A stretch of DNA of 64,000 nucleotides from Hoeflea sp. YIM 152468 (GCF_029210485.1 NZ_JARGET010000013.1:1-64000), one strand, 5' to 3'. Counted from the stretch's first letter, positions 1-10,629 are shown. Numbers and translations: made by a program. Notes: a model not told the origin generated them from the sequence alone.

Positions 1-342
1 CTCGTTGTGTGAGCGGTTTATAGGTCCCACCCACACAAAGAGTCAACAGACAAAATTCGAAAAGATGACATTATTCCAAATTATTTCGCACTGCACACTC
101 ATTCGGTGACCGTTTTATGACATCGTATATATAAAGTGGAGTTTTCGGCGCTTTTCCGCCATACCTCCGCCCGATTTCTCGTTAGAAGCTTGGGCAACAG
201 GGTCAGTTGCAGCCCTGCCCCTTGCTGCGGCCTTGAGCGGGCGGCGATCCGGCCGCTGATTTGACACCTGGCTCACCGCAAGGCACATCTGCTTGCTGAC
301 GCTCGGCAATGCATCGGCGATAGCCACACACCCGGAGGGAAA
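1..342. other. Gene-free stretch before the M23 peptidase
   Basis: I see no credible gene here; the long minus-strand frame entering from the peptidase gene is only its shadow. The stretch holds a candidate promoter near 107-135 and, at the extreme left, a 7-bp inverted repeat (TTGTGTG at 5-11, CACACAA at 32-38) of unknown meaning. The peptidase start has a strong GGAGGGA ribosome binding site just upstream of 343, so the untranslated leader would be about 200 nt if the promoter is right. Confidence 0.6.
107..135 (+). promoter_or_regulatory. Candidate sigma-70 promoter for the M23 peptidase
   Basis: GTGACC at 107-112 and TATAAA at 130-135 are separated by 17 bp. The -35 matches the alphaproteobacterial TTGAC element only partly, while the -10 is good. 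It is the only reasonable promoter I see in the 342 bases before the gene. Confidence 0.35.
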
Positions 343-2289
343 ATGCCAAACGATGAGTTTCTTGCGCGGCAGATGGGCGATCAACCGCCGCTGCTGGCCG
401 GGGGCCGCAAGCCGCCCGACAAACGCGAGATTTCGTTGCGTTGGCTGTCGGGAACCTTCATGACCGGCATCACCTCGAGCCTTTTGATGGGGGTGGCACT
501 GTTCGGCGCCATGGAAGGCCGCGAGCAGCTGGCGATTCCCGCCGAAGCCCTGGCAGCCACCGATCTTGATGGCGGTGGCGCGGGAGCCGTCGAGAAGGGC
601 GCTCGGCTGGTTCAGTCGATCGTCACCGCCAAGCCGGCCGACCGCAGCATCATGGAGGTCTCCACCATGGTCCGCGACGGCGACCGGGATGTGGTCCGGC
701 GCCAGCCGTTCGCCCATGTCAAGATCGCGCTGGCAGCCATTCATCCCAACGCCACCGCCAAGCCGTATCCACGCTTTGATCCTCTGACCATTTTTTCGGC
801 CGGTGAAGCCGAAGTCGGCTCCAGCGTTCGCACCGGCGTGATCTACGGTGCCGATGTCGATTCCGAGATCAGTCTGCGCTCGGTTGATTTCCCGCTCGAG
901 GCGCCAGGCCACCCCTTTGCCGCATCGATGACGCTCGACGAGGCCGAGGAAACGGTCAGAGCCAATGGCTCGGTGCTCACCGACGGAACAGTGCAGTTCG
1001 CCTCGCTCAACTATGTCGACCCGCGCCGGTTCGGTTCAAATCGCATCGAGCTCGATTTCAGCGCCAGTCTCAATGCGCGGGTCATAGCCGAAAATGTGTC
1101 GGTCGCGTCCTATTCACCGCTGACGCCCGCGCTCGTTGAATATGTTGATGACATCGTCCCGGTGCGCAAGGCTGCGCCGCTGGCTGATATTCTCGATGGC
1201 GCGGGCTATTCGCCAGACCAGTACCAGGCGCCTCTGGCGGCGCTGACAGGTCAGATCAAGACCGACCGGATACCCGCACAGTCGGTGATTCGCGTCGGCG
1301 TCGAGCAAACCGGCGAGCGAGCCCGAATCATTCGCATGAGCGTTTACCAGCACCCCCGGCACCTGATCACCGTGGCGCTGTCGGATCACAATGGCTTCGT
1401 CATCGGCAATGAGCCGCCGCCCACCCCCGCGGTGCGTTCAGCCTTCGACGACACCTCAATCCCGGTTGCCACGGCTCGCGACCTGCCCAATATCTATGAC
1501 GGCATCTATCGCGCCGCCCTCGCCTACGACATGTCGGCCGAGATGGTCGGACAGATCATCAAGATGCTCGCCAGCAATGTCGACTTCCAGTCCCAGTTGC
1601 GCCCCTCCGACAGCCTCGAGGCCTTTTTCTCTGTTGCCGACGAAAGCGGCGCTGCGACCGATGCCTCCGAATTGCTGTTCGTCAATGCCAAATTCGGCGG
1701 CAACACCATCCGGCTCTACCGGTTTCAGCACCCCGAAGACAATTCCATCGACTATTATGACGAGGAAGGCCGCAGTGCCCGGCAATTCCTGCTGCGCAAT
1801 CCAGTGCCCAACGGCAAGTTCCGCTCCGGCTTTGGTATGCGCCGCCACCCGATCTTGAAATATTCGAGAATGCACACCGGAGTCGATTGGTCGGCGCCGC
1901 GCGGCACGCCGATCATCGCCTCGGGCAATGGCGTTGTCGAGAAGGCGGGCTGGAGCGGCGGCTATGGCCGTCAGACCATCATCCGCCATGCCAATGGCTA
2001 CAAATCAAGCTATTCACACCAGAACTCCATCGCCAAGGGCGTTGTCGCCGGAGCCCGTGTGCGCCAGGGACAGGTCATCGGCGCGGTTGGCTCGACCGGG
2101 CTTTCGACCGGGCCGCATCTTCATTACGAACTGATTGTCAACGGCAACAAGGTTGATCCGATGCGCATCCGCTTGCCCGACGGCAAGTCGCTCAAGGACG
2201 AGACCTATGATATGTTCGCCCGCGAGCGCGACCGCATCAATGCGCTGCTGGGCATTGAAATGGTCAACAAGGAAATAGCCAGTCGTTGA
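343..2289 (+). CDS. M23 family zinc metallopeptidase (cell-wall endopeptidase)
   Basis: A 648-residue membrane-anchored peptidase of the LytM/M23 family, which cuts peptide cross-bridges in peptidoglycan. A single hydrophobic segment at about residues 38-58 follows a polar N-terminus, so the bulk of the protein should lie in the periplasm. The C-terminal M23 domain (about 490-610) shows the zinc ligands H511 and D515 in HTGVDW and H594 in HLHYE, plus YSH and the GSTGLSTGPHLH signature, so it looks catalytically intact. The long middle part (60-480) has no motif I recognise. ATG at 343 is chosen for the GGAGGGA ribosome binding site. The gene converges on clpB, as it does in related rhizobia. 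Its exact substrate cannot be read from sequence. Confidence 0.9.
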   Translation: MPNDEFLARQMGDQPPLLAGGRKPPDKREISLRWLSGTFMTGITSSLLMGVALFGAMEGREQLAIPAEALAATDLDGGGAGAVEKGARLVQSIVTAKPADRSIMEVSTMVRDGDRDVVRRQPFAHVKIALAAIHPNATAKPYPRFDPLTIFSAGEAEVGSSVRTGVIYGADVDSEISLRSVDFPLEAPGHPFAASMTLDEAEETVRANGSVLTDGTVQFASLNYVDPRRFGSNRIELDFSASLNARVIAENVSVASYSPLTPALVEYVDDIVPVRKAAPLADILDGAGYSPDQYQAPLAALTGQIKTDRIPAQSVIRVGVEQTGERARIIRMSVYQHPRHLITVALSDHNGFVIGNEPPPTPAVRSAFDDTSIPVATARDLPNIYDGIYRAALAYDMSAEMVGQIIKMLASNVDFQSQLRPSDSLEAFFSVADESGAATDASELLFVNAKFGGNTIRLYRFQHPEDNSIDYYDEEGRSARQFLLRNPVPNGKFRSGFGMRRHPILKYSRMHTGVDWSAPRGTPIIASGNGVVEKAGWSGGYGRQTIIRHANGYKSSYSHQNSIAKGVVAGARVRQGQVIGAVGSTGLSTGPHLHYELIVNGNKVDPMRIRLPDGKSLKDETYDMFARERDRINALLGIEMVNKEIASR

Positions 2290-2402
2290 AGCTGACGGCA
2301 AAAGGCTGATCCGAAGCCCCGCCTTCCCCATCCACTCTGCTGCATGACGCGCTCAAATGCGGGCCTATTGACGAGAACGGACAGGCATCTTTTCACAGAG
2401 AC

Positions 2403-2438
2403 ACAGCGCCGCGCATCCGATCGGAGGCGCGGCGCTGT
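2403..2438. terminator. Hairpin between the convergent M23 peptidase and clpB genes
   Basis: A perfect 12-bp GC-rich stem (2403-2414 with 2427-2438) encloses 12 bases that contain the small palindrome CCGATCGG. It lies between two convergent stop codons, 9 bp beyond the clpB stop. Neither side has a clear U-tract, so efficient intrinsic termination is uncertain. Confidence 0.55.
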
Positions 2439-2446
2439 CAAGACGT

Positions 2447-5074
2447 TCAGGCTGCTTCGCCCTGGGCTGCACCGGCCTTTTCGCCCGCAGGCTCCGAGAC
2501 CGTGAACACCAGCCTGTCGGAGCCTGCCGCGGCTCGCACATGGCTGCCCTCGCCAACCTCGCCAAGCAGGATCTTCTCGGCCAACGGATCCTGCACATAT
2601 TTCTGCACAACCCGCTTGAGCGGCCGTGCACCATAGGCCGGATCATAGCCCTTTTCGGCAAGCCAGGCCCGTGCCCCCTCATCAAGCGTGATATCGATCT
2701 TGCGATCGACCAGCAGCCTGCCCAGGCGAGAGAGCTGGATATCGACGATGGCGCCCATTTCCGACCGCCGCAAGCGGTGGAACAGGATGATTTCGTCGAT
2801 CCGGTTGAGGAATTCCGGCCGGAACGATGATCTGACAACATTCATGACATCATCACGCGCCGCATCGGCGTCCTGCTCGTCAGTCAGCGCTGCCAGATAT
2901 TCAGACCCCAGATTGGAGGTCATGACGATCAGGGTGTTGCGGAAATCCACCGTGCGACCCTGCCCGTCCGTCAGCCGGCCATCATCAAGCACCTGCAGCA
3001 GAACGTTGAAGACATCCGGATGCGCCTTTTCGATTTCGTCGAACAGGATCACCTGGTAGGGCCTGCGCCGCACCGCTTCCGTCAGTGCGCCGCCTTCATC
3101 ATAGCCGACATAGCCCGGAGGCGCCCCGATCAGCCGCGAAACCGAATGTTTTTCCATGTATTCGGACATGTCCATCCGAATCAGCGCAGTCTCGTCGTCA
3201 AACAGGAACTCGGCCAAAGCCTTGGTCAGTTCCGTCTTGCCGACCCCGGTGGGGCCGAGGAAGATGAAAGAGCCCATCGGTCGGTTGGGGTCCTGCAGGC
3301 CGGCACGGGCACGGCGCACCGCTTTGGAGACCGCCTGGACCGCTTCGCCCTGGCCAACCACACGCTTGCCGATCTCGTCTTCCATCCTGAGAAGCTTGTC
3401 ACGTTCGCCCTCCAGCATCCGGTCCACCGGAATCCCGGTCCAGCGCGACACGATGTGAGCAATGTGATCAGGGGTCACGGTTTCCTCGACCATGGCGGCA
3501 TCATCTGCCTCGCCATGAGCTTCAGCTTCTTCAAGCTGCCGCTCCAGCGCCGGAATTTCGGCATAGGCAAGCTCACCCGCCCGCTGATACTCGCCGTTGC
3601 GCTGGGCAATGGCCAGATCATTCCGCGCCGCTTCGAGCTTGAGTTTTATATCGGCCGCCAACCCCAGCTTCTGCTTTTCGGACTGCCAGCGCGCCGTCAG
3701 CACCCCGGATTTCTCCTCGATGTCGGACAGTTCCTTGTCGAGGCGTTCAAGCCGGTCTTTCGAGGCTTGATCGGACTCCTTCTTGAGGGCCTCGCGTTCG
3801 ATCTTGAGCTGCATGATACGGCGGTCAAGTTCATCGAGCTCTTCGGGCTTGGAATCGACCTGCATTCTCAACCGCGCAGCCGATTCATCCACCAGATCGA
3901 TGGCCTTGTCCGGCAAGAACCGGTCCGTGATGTAGCGGTTGGAGAGCACCGCCGCTGACACAAGCGCAGAATCACTGATTCGCACCTTGTGATGCTGCTC
4001 ATATTTCTCCTTGAGCCCGCGCAGAATCGAGACCGAGTCCTCGACGGTGGGTTCTTCCACCATCACCGGCTGGAACCGCCGAGCCAGGGCTGCGTCCTTT
4101 TCCACGTGCTTGCGGTACTCATCCAGCGTGGTCGCCCCAACACAATGCAACTCCCCCCGCGCCAGGGCAGGTTTGAGCAGATTGGAGGCATCCATCGCTC
4201 CATCAGCCTTGCCGGCGCCAACCAGCGTGTGCATCTCGTCGATGAACAGGATGATCTCGCCATTGTTTGCCTGGATTTCCGACAGCAAGGCCTTGAGCCG
4301 CTCTTCGAATTCACCGCGATATTTCGCGCCTGCGATCAGCGCCCCCATGTCCAGCGACATGAGTTGCTTGTCCTTGAGCGATTCGGGCACATCGCCATCG
4401 ACAATCCTGAGGGCCAGGCCTTCGGCGATCGCTGTTTTGCCGACTCCGGGCTCGCCGATCAGAACCGGATTGTTCTTGGTCCGGCGCGACAGCACCTGAA
4501 TGGTGCGGCGAATCTCGTCATCCCGGCCAATCACCGGATCAAGCTTGCCCTCACGCGCAGCCTCGGTCAGGTCTCGCGTGTACTTTTTCAAGGCGTCAAA
4601 ACCCTGCTCGGCCCCGGCGCTGTCTGCGGTGCGGCCCTTGCGGATATCGTTGATGGTCTGGTTCAGAGCCTGGGCGGTCAAACCGGCATTCTTGAGGATT
4701 TTCGAGGTCTCAGCCGACGATTCGACCACCAGCGCCAACAGCAGCCTTTCGACCGTGACAAAGCTGTCACCAGCCTTCTTGGCAGCGTCCTCGGCGGTCT
4801 GGAAAACTTTCGCAACCGGCTGGGAGAGATACAGCTGGCCGCTGCCGCCCGAGACTTTGGGCAGCTTGGCAAGGGCCGCCTCATTGGCCAGCCGCACATC
4901 ACCAGGCCGCCCGCCAGCGCGTTCGATCAGCGACGACGCCATGCCCTGATCGTCATCCATCAACACCTTGAGCAGATGTTCAGGCATGAATTGCTGGTGG
5001 CCTTCGGCCAGAGCCTGCGATTGGGCCGACTGGATGAATCCGCGAACGCGTTCCGAGTATTTTTCAATATTCAT
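2447..5074 (-). CDS. clpB: ATP-dependent chaperone ClpB (disaggregase)
   Basis: An 875-residue Hsp100 protein that, with DnaK, pulls polypeptides out of aggregates in the cytoplasm; E. coli ClpB has 857 residues. It has the N-terminal Clp repeat domain (about 1-145), a first AAA+ module with Walker A GEPGVGKT at 207-214 and Walker B LFIDEMH, a long charged coiled-coil middle domain (about 410-530) typical of ClpB rather than ClpA, and a second AAA+ module with GPTGVGKTE, Walker B FDEIEKAH and a C-terminal D2-small domain. The frame is open upstream of 5074, but [10 protein letters not shown] is the conserved N-terminus and is preceded by AGGAGA. Transcribed alone; a heat-shock-like promoter sits about 95 bp upstream. 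Confidence 0.98.
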   Translation of the reverse strand: MNIEKYSERVRGFIQSAQSQALAEGHQQFMPEHLLKVLMDDDQGMASSLIERAGGRPGDVRLANEAALAKLPKVSGGSGQLYLSQPVAKVFQTAEDAAKKAGDSFVTVERLLLALVVESSAETSKILKNAGLTAQALNQTINDIRKGRTADSAGAEQGFDALKKYTRDLTEAAREGKLDPVIGRDDEIRRTIQVLSRRTKNNPVLIGEPGVGKTAIAEGLALRIVDGDVPESLKDKQLMSLDMGALIAGAKYRGEFEERLKALLSEIQANNGEIILFIDEMHTLVGAGKADGAMDASNLLKPALARGELHCVGATTLDEYRKHVEKDAALARRFQPVMVEEPTVEDSVSILRGLKEKYEQHHKVRISDSALVSAAVLSNRYITDRFLPDKAIDLVDESAARLRMQVDSKPEELDELDRRIMQLKIEREALKKESDQASKDRLERLDKELSDIEEKSGVLTARWQSEKQKLGLAADIKLKLEAARNDLAIAQRNGEYQRAGELAYAEIPALERQLEEAEAHGEADDAAMVEETVTPDHIAHIVSRWTGIPVDRMLEGERDKLLRMEDEIGKRVVGQGEAVQAVSKAVRRARAGLQDPNRPMGSFIFLGPTGVGKTELTKALAEFLFDDETALIRMDMSEYMEKHSVSRLIGAPPGYVGYDEGGALTEAVRRRPYQVILFDEIEKAHPDVFNVLLQVLDDGRLTDGQGRTVDFRNTLIVMTSNLGSEYLAALTDEQDADAARDDVMNVVRSSFRPEFLNRIDEIILFHRLRRSEMGAIVDIQLSRLGRLLVDRKIDITLDEGARAWLAEKGYDPAYGARPLKRVVQKYVQDPLAEKILLGEVGEGSHVRAAAGSDRLVFTVSEPAGEKAGAAQGEAA

Positions 5075-5167
5075 TGTCTTCTCCTTTTCCTGCCCCGCCC
5101 TTTTTTTGGCGCGGAGCAGCGGGTCCGGATGGGCTCCTGATTGCAGCAAGCCCGATTGATAGATCAG

Positions 5168-5196
5168 ATATGGGTATTCACAGTTGCGTGAAAAAG
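5168..5196 (-). promoter_or_regulatory. Candidate heat-shock (RpoH-type) promoter of clpB
   Basis: Reading the minus strand, CTTTTT (5196-5191) and CCATAT (5173-5168) are spaced by 17 bp. The -10 matches the alphaproteobacterial RpoH element CCATAT; the -35 keeps only part of CTTGAA. It lies between the terminator of the upstream gene and clpB, where a clpB promoter is expected. Confidence 0.4.
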
Positions 5197-5213
5197 ACCT
5201 CTCCGGGCAATAA

Positions 5214-5243
5214 AAAACCCCGGCTGTGAACAACCGGGGTTTT
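5214..5243 (-). terminator. Rho-independent terminator of the DUF4167 gene
   Basis: On the minus strand the 10-bp stem AAAACCCCGG/CCGGGGTTTT with a 10-base loop is followed by a TTTTTTA tract. It begins 22 bases after the DUF4167 stop codon and separates that gene from the clpB promoter. Confidence 0.85.
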
Positions 5244-5265
5244 GCAAACAATCTGAAGCTTCAGT

Positions 5266-5994
5266 TTATTCGGCGGCTGCCGGTTCAACTGCAACCGGGC
5301 CGTCCTCCGCCGGGCCTGCAGCATCCGAGCCATCTTCAGCACGAACCCGCTTCGGGCGTCCGCGGCGGCGCGGGGCTGGGCGCGCAGCGGCCTCTGATTC
5401 GGGTGTTTCCTGCTGAATTGCCACCTCGGCCGGAAGCCCCTCGATCACCGGCTGCGGCGCATCGGCGTCGTAGGCTGGTTTCGGCTGTGGTTCCGGTCGC
5501 GGTTTGCGTTCCGGCCGGACACCACGTTCCGGGCGTTCGTTGCGCTCACCGCGGTCCTGGCGCGGCTGCCGTTCGGCGCGGGCTTGCTGCTCGTTCCGCT
5601 GACTGCGCTGATCCTGCGTGTTGCGATCAGTGTCACCATCGGAATCGCGGTCTTCATCGTCCTGGTCCTGCGATTCGCGACCTTGCGGCTGGGTATCATC
5701 CCGTTGCAGGCGCTCTTGCATCTGTGCCTGCGCCGTCAGGATGATCCGATTGTAATGCTCTGCATGCTGCAAATAGTTTTCAGCCATGACACGGTCGCCC
5801 GAACTTTGCGCATCGCGCGCAAGGTTCATGTATTTCTCCGCCACATGCTGGGCCGTTCCACGAATTTTCACGTCCGGACCGGAGCTGTCATAAGAACGCG
5901 ATAGCGGGTTCTGGCCCTTGCGGTTGCCCCCGCCACCATTCGTGTTGCTTCCGCTGCGACCGCGGCCGCGCTTGTTTTGCTGTCCTGGCCTCAT
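5266..5994 (-). CDS. DUF4167 domain-containing protein, basic and low-complexity
   Basis: A 242-residue protein of unknown function with the DUF4167 domain at its N-terminus (about 1-90), including a Gly/Arg/Asn-rich start (MRPGQQNKRGRGRSGS) and a helical stretch around AENYLQHAEHYNRI. The rest is a run of Arg, Glu, Pro, Gln and Asp, probably disordered. Near the C-terminus the sequence RRRGRPKRVR resembles an AT-hook, which with the RG-rich N-terminus suggests nucleic-acid binding; that is inference. AGGTGA lies about 8 bases before the ATG. It is a single gene with its own terminator, placed beside prmC-prfA as in other Rhizobiales. Confidence 0.85.
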   Translation of the reverse strand: MRPGQQNKRGRGRSGSNTNGGGGNRKGQNPLSRSYDSSGPDVKIRGTAQHVAEKYMNLARDAQSSGDRVMAENYLQHAEHYNRIILTAQAQMQERLQRDDTQPQGRESQDQDDEDRDSDGDTDRNTQDQRSQRNEQQARAERQPRQDRGERNERPERGVRPERKPRPEPQPKPAYDADAPQPVIEGLPAEVAIQQETPESEAAARPAPRRRGRPKRVRAEDGSDAAGPAEDGPVAVEPAAAE

Positions 5995-6145
5995 TCGATA
6001 GTCACCTGATTGTGTTCCTGAAAAATATGTTGGGCGCTTTGGCCGGAGATTTGGCTCGCAAGTTGCGCCGCGACCAAGGATCGTCCACCGATCCCGTCAC
6101 AGTTATGGGTTCAAATGCAGATACCCGCGCCAGAGGCTGTCCTGT

Positions 6146-6171
6146 GAACCAACCGCCAAATTGGCGGGTTC
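6146..6171. repeat. Inverted repeat between prmC and the DUF4167 gene
   Basis: CCGCCAA (6153-6159) and TTGGCGG (6161-6167) are perfect arms around one A. An outer GAAC/GTTC pair (6146-6149, 6168-6171) is offset by a 3-base bulge. It lies in the 287-bp gap between two minus-strand genes, about 110 bp past the prmC stop. There is no T-tract, so it could be a processed hairpin, a weak terminator or an operator for the DUF4167 gene. Confidence 0.6.
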
Positions 6172-6281
6172 CTGGAGCCGAGCCACATCGGATCGAATCT
6201 GTTTCAAGACTTGCTATCCGGCGCTGCCTTGGAAACTAGCCATGTTTGTCTGCAATTCCAAGCCTTTTCTTGAAATTGGCA

Positions 6282-7193
6282 CTAAAAGTCCTGCACGGTC
6301 GGCCTCTGACCGGTCGCCATTTCGAACAAGAGAACGCGTTCACGCCCGCCCAAATCGGCAAATATCCCTGTGGTCTCGAAGCCGGCACCTGCAAAGATGC
6401 CGGATACCAGAGCGTTCTGTCCGATCCCGATCTCCAGCGCCACATGCCCACCCTGCTCCAGCCGGTCTGCGGCTTGAGCGGCAATCGCCCGGTAGGCGTC
6501 TCCTCCGTCAGACCCGCCATCGAGCGCGATTGCTGGATCATGCTCGGTCACCTCCCGCGCCAACAAAGCCAGATCGGCGGTTGGAATGTAGGGCGGGTTC
6601 GAGACGATCAGGTCGAACCGGGCTTCAACATCTGAAAGCCAGTTCCCGACCACCGCGTGGTAGCGTTCGCAGAGATCGTTGCGTCTGGCATTCTCGAGCG
6701 CCGTCTCCACCGCCTCAGCGGAAATATCTATCCCAAGACATCGGGCTTGCGGACATTCTGCAATCAGAGCAAGACCGATGGCGCCAGTCCCAATGCCGAG
6801 ATCCACGATGGAACATGATCCCTTTGCCGCAGCCACCTGACGCACCAGCGGCAGAACTGCATCGACCAGCGTTTCGGTGTCGGGACGCGGCTCAAGCGTG
6901 GCTTGCGACAGGCCGAGCCTGAGGCCGTAAAATTCCCGCTCTCCGAGGATGCGGTGTACCGGCATCCCGTCAAGCCGCCGCCCGGCCGCGTCCACCAGAC
7001 GGGCCCGCACATCATCGTCCAGCACAATGTCACCACCGGTGATCAATTGATGCGGTTCAAGCCCAGCCACACCAGCAGCGAGCAAGCGGGCATCAAGATC
7101 TGCGGTTTCAATACGCGCGGCCCGAAACGCGAGGCGAAGACCGAGCCAGGCTTCGCCTATGGTACGCGCTCCCGACAGGTCAGGCTTGTTCAT
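6282..7193 (-). CDS. prmC: Peptide chain release factor N5-glutamine methyltransferase
   Basis: A 303-residue SAM-dependent methyltransferase (PrmC/HemK) that methylates the glutamine of the GGQ motif in release factors. An N-terminal helical domain (about 1-95) precedes a Rossmann-like domain with the SAM loop [13 protein letters not shown] (131-143) and the diagnostic NPPY at 199-202. The ATG at 7193 overlaps the end of prfA by 14 bp, which suggests translational coupling; a TTG nine bases upstream is the alternative start. It is the last gene of ptsP-prfA-prmC, so enzyme and substrate are made from one transcript. Confidence 0.95.
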   Translation of the reverse strand: MNKPDLSGARTIGEAWLGLRLAFRAARIETADLDARLLAAGVAGLEPHQLITGGDIVLDDDVRARLVDAAGRRLDGMPVHRILGEREFYGLRLGLSQATLEPRPDTETLVDAVLPLVRQVAAAKGSCSIVDLGIGTGAIGLALIAECPQARCLGIDISAEAVETALENARRNDLCERYHAVVGNWLSDVEARFDLIVSNPPYIPTADLALLAREVTEHDPAIALDGGSDGGDAYRAIAAQAADRLEQGGHVALEIGIGQNALVSGIFAGAGFETTGIFADLGGRERVLLFEMATGQRPTVQDF

Positions 7194-8265
7194 GACCGCC
7201 AAGCATTGCCAATTGCCCTGCCTGATGATCGGAAATCAGCGCATCAACGATCTCGTCGATTTCGCCCATCATCATCCGGTCCAGCTTGTACAGCGTCAGG
7301 TTGATGCGGTGATCGGTGACCCGGCCCTGCGGGTAATTGTAGGTGCGGATGCGCTCCGAACGGTCACCGGATCCAACCTGGCTGCGCCGCGATTGCGACC
7401 GCTCGTCATCGGCGCGTTGCCGTTCCAGGTCGTAGAGCCGCGCCCGCAGCACCTGCATGGCGCGCGCGCGGTTCTGGTGCTGCGATTTTTCAGAAGAGGT
7501 AACCACCAGCCCGGTCGGCAGGTGGGTGATGCGCACCGCCGAATCGGTGGTGTTGACGTGCTGGCCACCGGCACCCGATGCCCGCATCGTGTCGATCCGG
7601 ATATCCTCGGGGCGGACTTCTATGTCGATGTCCTGGGCTTCGGGCAACACTGCCACGGTCGCAGCCGATGTGTGAATACGTCCGCCCGATTCAGTTTCGG
7701 GAACCCGCTGAACCCGGTGCACCCCGGATTCGAATTTCAGCCTGGCAAACACCCCCTTGCCCGAGACGGTGGCGATAATTTCCTTGTAGCCTCCGGCTTC
7801 ACCCTCGTTTGCCGAGAGCACTTCCACCCGCCAGCCCCGCGACGAGGCATAGCGCTCGTACATCCTGAACAGGTCTCCGGCAAACAACGCCGCCTCGGAA
7901 CCTCCCGTCCCGGCGCGGATTTCAACAATGGAGCTGCGCTCGTCGGCGGCATCCTTGGGCAACAGCATGATCTCGATCTGCTGTTCGATCTCTTCGATAC
8001 GATCCTTGAGTGTCCGCAGTTCTTCCTCGGCCATGTCGCGCATTTCGCGGTCGGTCGAACGATCGGCCAACATTGCCACCAGATCGTCGCGCTCGGCTTC
8101 GATCTTGGTGAGTTGGCGAACCTCGCCAACCAACGGCTGCAATTCCGAGTATTCGGACGCTAGCTTGACATAGGTCTCCGCATCGGGGCCGGCGGACATG
8201 CGCGCCTCAACCTCGCCGAAACGGCGCTCGAGTTCACGGATTTTCTGGGTCGGCAGTCGCGCCAT
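7180..8265 (-). CDS. prfA: Peptide chain release factor 1
   Basis: A 361-residue class I release factor that reads UAA and UAG and triggers hydrolysis of peptidyl-tRNA on the ribosome. The peptide-anticodon tripeptide is PET at 189-191 (PxT, typical of RF1 rather than RF2), and the catalytic GGQ is at 233-235 in SGAGGQHVN. Length matches the family. AGGAA precedes the ATG. The stop of ptsP lies 8 bp upstream and prmC, which methylates this protein, overlaps its 3' end. Confidence 0.98.
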   Translation of the reverse strand: MARLPTQKIRELERRFGEVEARMSAGPDAETYVKLASEYSELQPLVGEVRQLTKIEAERDDLVAMLADRSTDREMRDMAEEELRTLKDRIEEIEQQIEIMLLPKDAADERSSIVEIRAGTGGSEAALFAGDLFRMYERYASSRGWRVEVLSANEGEAGGYKEIIATVSGKGVFARLKFESGVHRVQRVPETESGGRIHTSAATVAVLPEAQDIDIEVRPEDIRIDTMRASGAGGQHVNTTDSAVRITHLPTGLVVTSSEKSQHQNRARAMQVLRARLYDLERQRADDERSQSRRSQVGSGDRSERIRTYNYPQGRVTDHRINLTLYKLDRMMMGEIDEIVDALISDHQAGQLAMLGGHEQA

Positions 8266-8273
8266 TGTCGTTC

Positions 8274-10535
8274 CTAAAGGCTCACGCCATTGGCGTCGGC
8301 AAAGTCCATCAGGAATTCGCGGACGGTTTTTTCGCTTCGCGTCTCGGCAATAACCGGCAGAAGCGCTTGTTCAAGCTTGCCCAGATCCAGCGACAACAGC
8401 ATTGACTTCACCGGTCCAATCGCTGCAGGCGACATCGATATGTTCTTGAAGCCAAGCCCGAGCAACGCCATCGCCGAGAGCGGTTTGCCGGCGATTTCAC
8501 CGCACAAGGTCAACGGTGTGCCGGTCTTGTTGGCCGCCACCACAATCTGGCGCAGCACCCGCAAGAACGGCCGTCCGAGCGTATCAAACCGTTCCGCCAC
8601 GCGCGAATTGCCCCTGTCGACCGCCATGACGAACTGGAACAGGTCATTGGACCCGACCGAGACGAAATCCACTTCTTGCATCAGCTCGTCCAGCTGCCAA
8701 AGCAGGCTCGGCACCTCCAGCATGGCACCAAACTGCACGCTGCGTGGCAACTCATAGCCAAAGCGGGAGAGGTGCTGCACTTCCTTGGCGAGCAGCTCCC
8801 GCGCCAGCCTGAGTTCGTTGACTTCGGTGACCATGGGCAGCATCAGCTTGAGCTCGGCTCCGGCCGCCGCTTTCAACAAGGCTCTGAGCTGCGTGCGCAG
8901 CAACCCTGGCCGGTCCAGTGATAACCGGATAGCGCGCCATCCCAGCGCAGGATTTTCTTCTTCCGCAGAGCGGAAATAGGGCACCACCTTGTCACCGCCG
9001 ATATCCAGCGTCCGAAAGGTCACCGGCTTGCCATCGGCTTGCCGCAGCACGTTGCGGTACAGCGTCTCCTGCTCGTCGACTTTTGGCATGGTTGACGCGA
9101 TCATGAATTGCAATTCCGTCCGGAACAGGCCAATGCCGCCTGCCCCCGATTCACTGAGTTGCGGCAGGTCGACCAGCAAGCCGGCGTTCATCTGCAGCGT
9201 GATGAACTGCCCGTCCCGGGTGCGCGATTCGACCGTCCGCAATGCACGGAATTGTTCCTGCCGTTTGGCGCGGAACCGGACCTTGTTGGCATAGGCGTCC
9301 TCAACGTCGGACATTGGCCGAAGATGCACGACGCCGTCCTCGCCATCGACAATGATCGGATCACGGTTTTCGGCAAGCGAGGCAATGCCGATCACCTGAC
9401 CAACGACTGGGATTCCCATCGCCCTCGCCACGATCACCACATGGCTGGTCACAGCCCCGTCTTCCAGCACCAGGCCGCGAATCGCATCGCGCGGATAGTC
9501 CAGCAATTCCGCAGCGCCCATGGCGCGGGCCACGATGATCGCATCCTGCGGCAGATCGGAGCCGCCAGGCACAAATCCGGTCAACTGCCGCAGCAGCCGA
9601 TTGGCAAGATCGTCAAAATCATGCAGCCGCTCACGCAGATAGGGATCGGTCATATGGATCATGCGCGCGCGCGTATCGCTCTGCACCTTTTCCACCGCCG
9701 CCTCACAGGTCAGACCGTTGCGGATTGCTTCTTCAAGTTTCCGCACCCAGCCACGATCATGCGCAAACATGCGGTAGGCCTCGAGCACGGCCCGGTGCTC
9801 GCCTTCCATGGATACGTCGCGCCGCGAAAGCATGGTGTCGATAGACACCCTGAGCGAACTCAACGCCTCTTCGAGCCGCTTGAGTTCGGCATCCATATCG
9901 TCATTGAGAAGATCGGTAACAACGATCCGGGGTTCGTGGAGGATGACATGGCCGAGACCGATGCCATCGCCGTACGCGTCACCGTCAATCGTCACCGACC
10001 GGCTCAGATCAAGTTCAAGACCCGCCCGGGTAATCTTTTTGAGTTCGCCTGTGGCGATCATCTCGGCCAGAACCATTGACGTGGTCTCGAGCGCCTCGAC
10101 TTCGTCCTCGCGGTATTTTCGGTGCGCCTTGTTCTGCACGACCAGAACCCCGAGCGAACGCCCCGCACGCAACACCGGAACACCGAGAAAGGAACTGTAA
10201 ACCTCTTCGCCTGTTTCCGGCAGATAGGTAAAGGCGGGATGCGCCTGGGCGTCGGACAGGTTGAGTGAACGGGCGCTTGCGGCAATGGTGCCGACCAGCC
10301 CCTGACCCATTTTCAGTTGAGCCTGGTGCACAGCGTCCTTGTTCAGTCCTTCCGTGGCGAAAAGCTCCAGAGCGCCGTCGGCGCGCAGCACGTAAAACGA
10401 ACACACTTCGGCAACCATATTGGCCGCGATCTGGCGGACGACCTGGTCAAGGCGCTCCTGCGGCTCAAGGGGCTCCGCCATCAATTCGCGCAGCCGCCTG
10501 AGAAGAACGCGCGGACCTGCGGATAGGTCTCTCAT
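8274..10535 (-). CDS. ptsP: Phosphoenolpyruvate-protein phosphotransferase of the nitrogen PTS
   Basis: A 753-residue enzyme I(Ntr) that takes phosphate from PEP and passes it to NPr and then to EIIA(Ntr), a regulatory chain linking nitrogen and carbon status. It has an N-terminal GAF domain (about 15-160), absent from sugar-PTS enzyme I, then the HPr-binding and phosphohistidine domains with the active-site His365 in [14 protein letters not shown], and a C-terminal PEP-binding TIM barrel with FRTELQFM and SVGSNDL motifs. E. coli PtsP is 748 residues. It heads the ptsP-prfA-prmC transcription unit. The start is supported by GGGAGA about 11 bases upstream. Confidence 0.97.
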   Translation of the reverse strand: MRDLSAGPRVLLRRLRELMAEPLEPQERLDQVVRQIAANMVAEVCSFYVLRADGALELFATEGLNKDAVHQAQLKMGQGLVGTIAASARSLNLSDAQAHPAFTYLPETGEEVYSSFLGVPVLRAGRSLGVLVVQNKAHRKYREDEVEALETTSMVLAEMIATGELKKITRAGLELDLSRSVTIDGDAYGDGIGLGHVILHEPRIVVTDLLNDDMDAELKRLEEALSSLRVSIDTMLSRRDVSMEGEHRAVLEAYRMFAHDRGWVRKLEEAIRNGLTCEAAVEKVQSDTRARMIHMTDPYLRERLHDFDDLANRLLRQLTGFVPGGSDLPQDAIIVARAMGAAELLDYPRDAIRGLVLEDGAVTSHVVIVARAMGIPVVGQVIGIASLAENRDPIIVDGEDGVVHLRPMSDVEDAYANKVRFRAKRQEQFRALRTVESRTRDGQFITLQMNAGLLVDLPQLSESGAGGIGLFRTELQFMIASTMPKVDEQETLYRNVLRQADGKPVTFRTLDIGGDKVVPYFRSAEEENPALGWRAIRLSLDRPGLLRTQLRALLKAAAGAELKLMLPMVTEVNELRLARELLAKEVQHLSRFGYELPRSVQFGAMLEVPSLLWQLDELMQEVDFVSVGSNDLFQFVMAVDRGNSRVAERFDTLGRPFLRVLRQIVVAANKTGTPLTLCGEIAGKPLSAMALLGLGFKNISMSPAAIGPVKSMLLSLDLGKLEQALLPVIAETRSEKTVREFLMDFADANGVSL

Positions 10536-10629
10536 CGCGCTTCATTCTCCCAATTCGTGTGCCCCGGTCGGGAAAGCTCCCGGCTGATTAACAGCGTTCG
10601 GCTATTGCCCGCAAGCCAAGTTCCGATGG

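Noticed and set aside
2540-5140. Several long plus-strand frames opposite clpB
   Set aside because: They follow the GC-rich third-position pattern of clpB and encode no conserved domain.
6012-6239. A 75-codon frame in the prmC-DUF4167 gap
   Set aside because: No ribosome binding site, no recognisable motif, and it runs across the inverted repeat; not supported as a gene.
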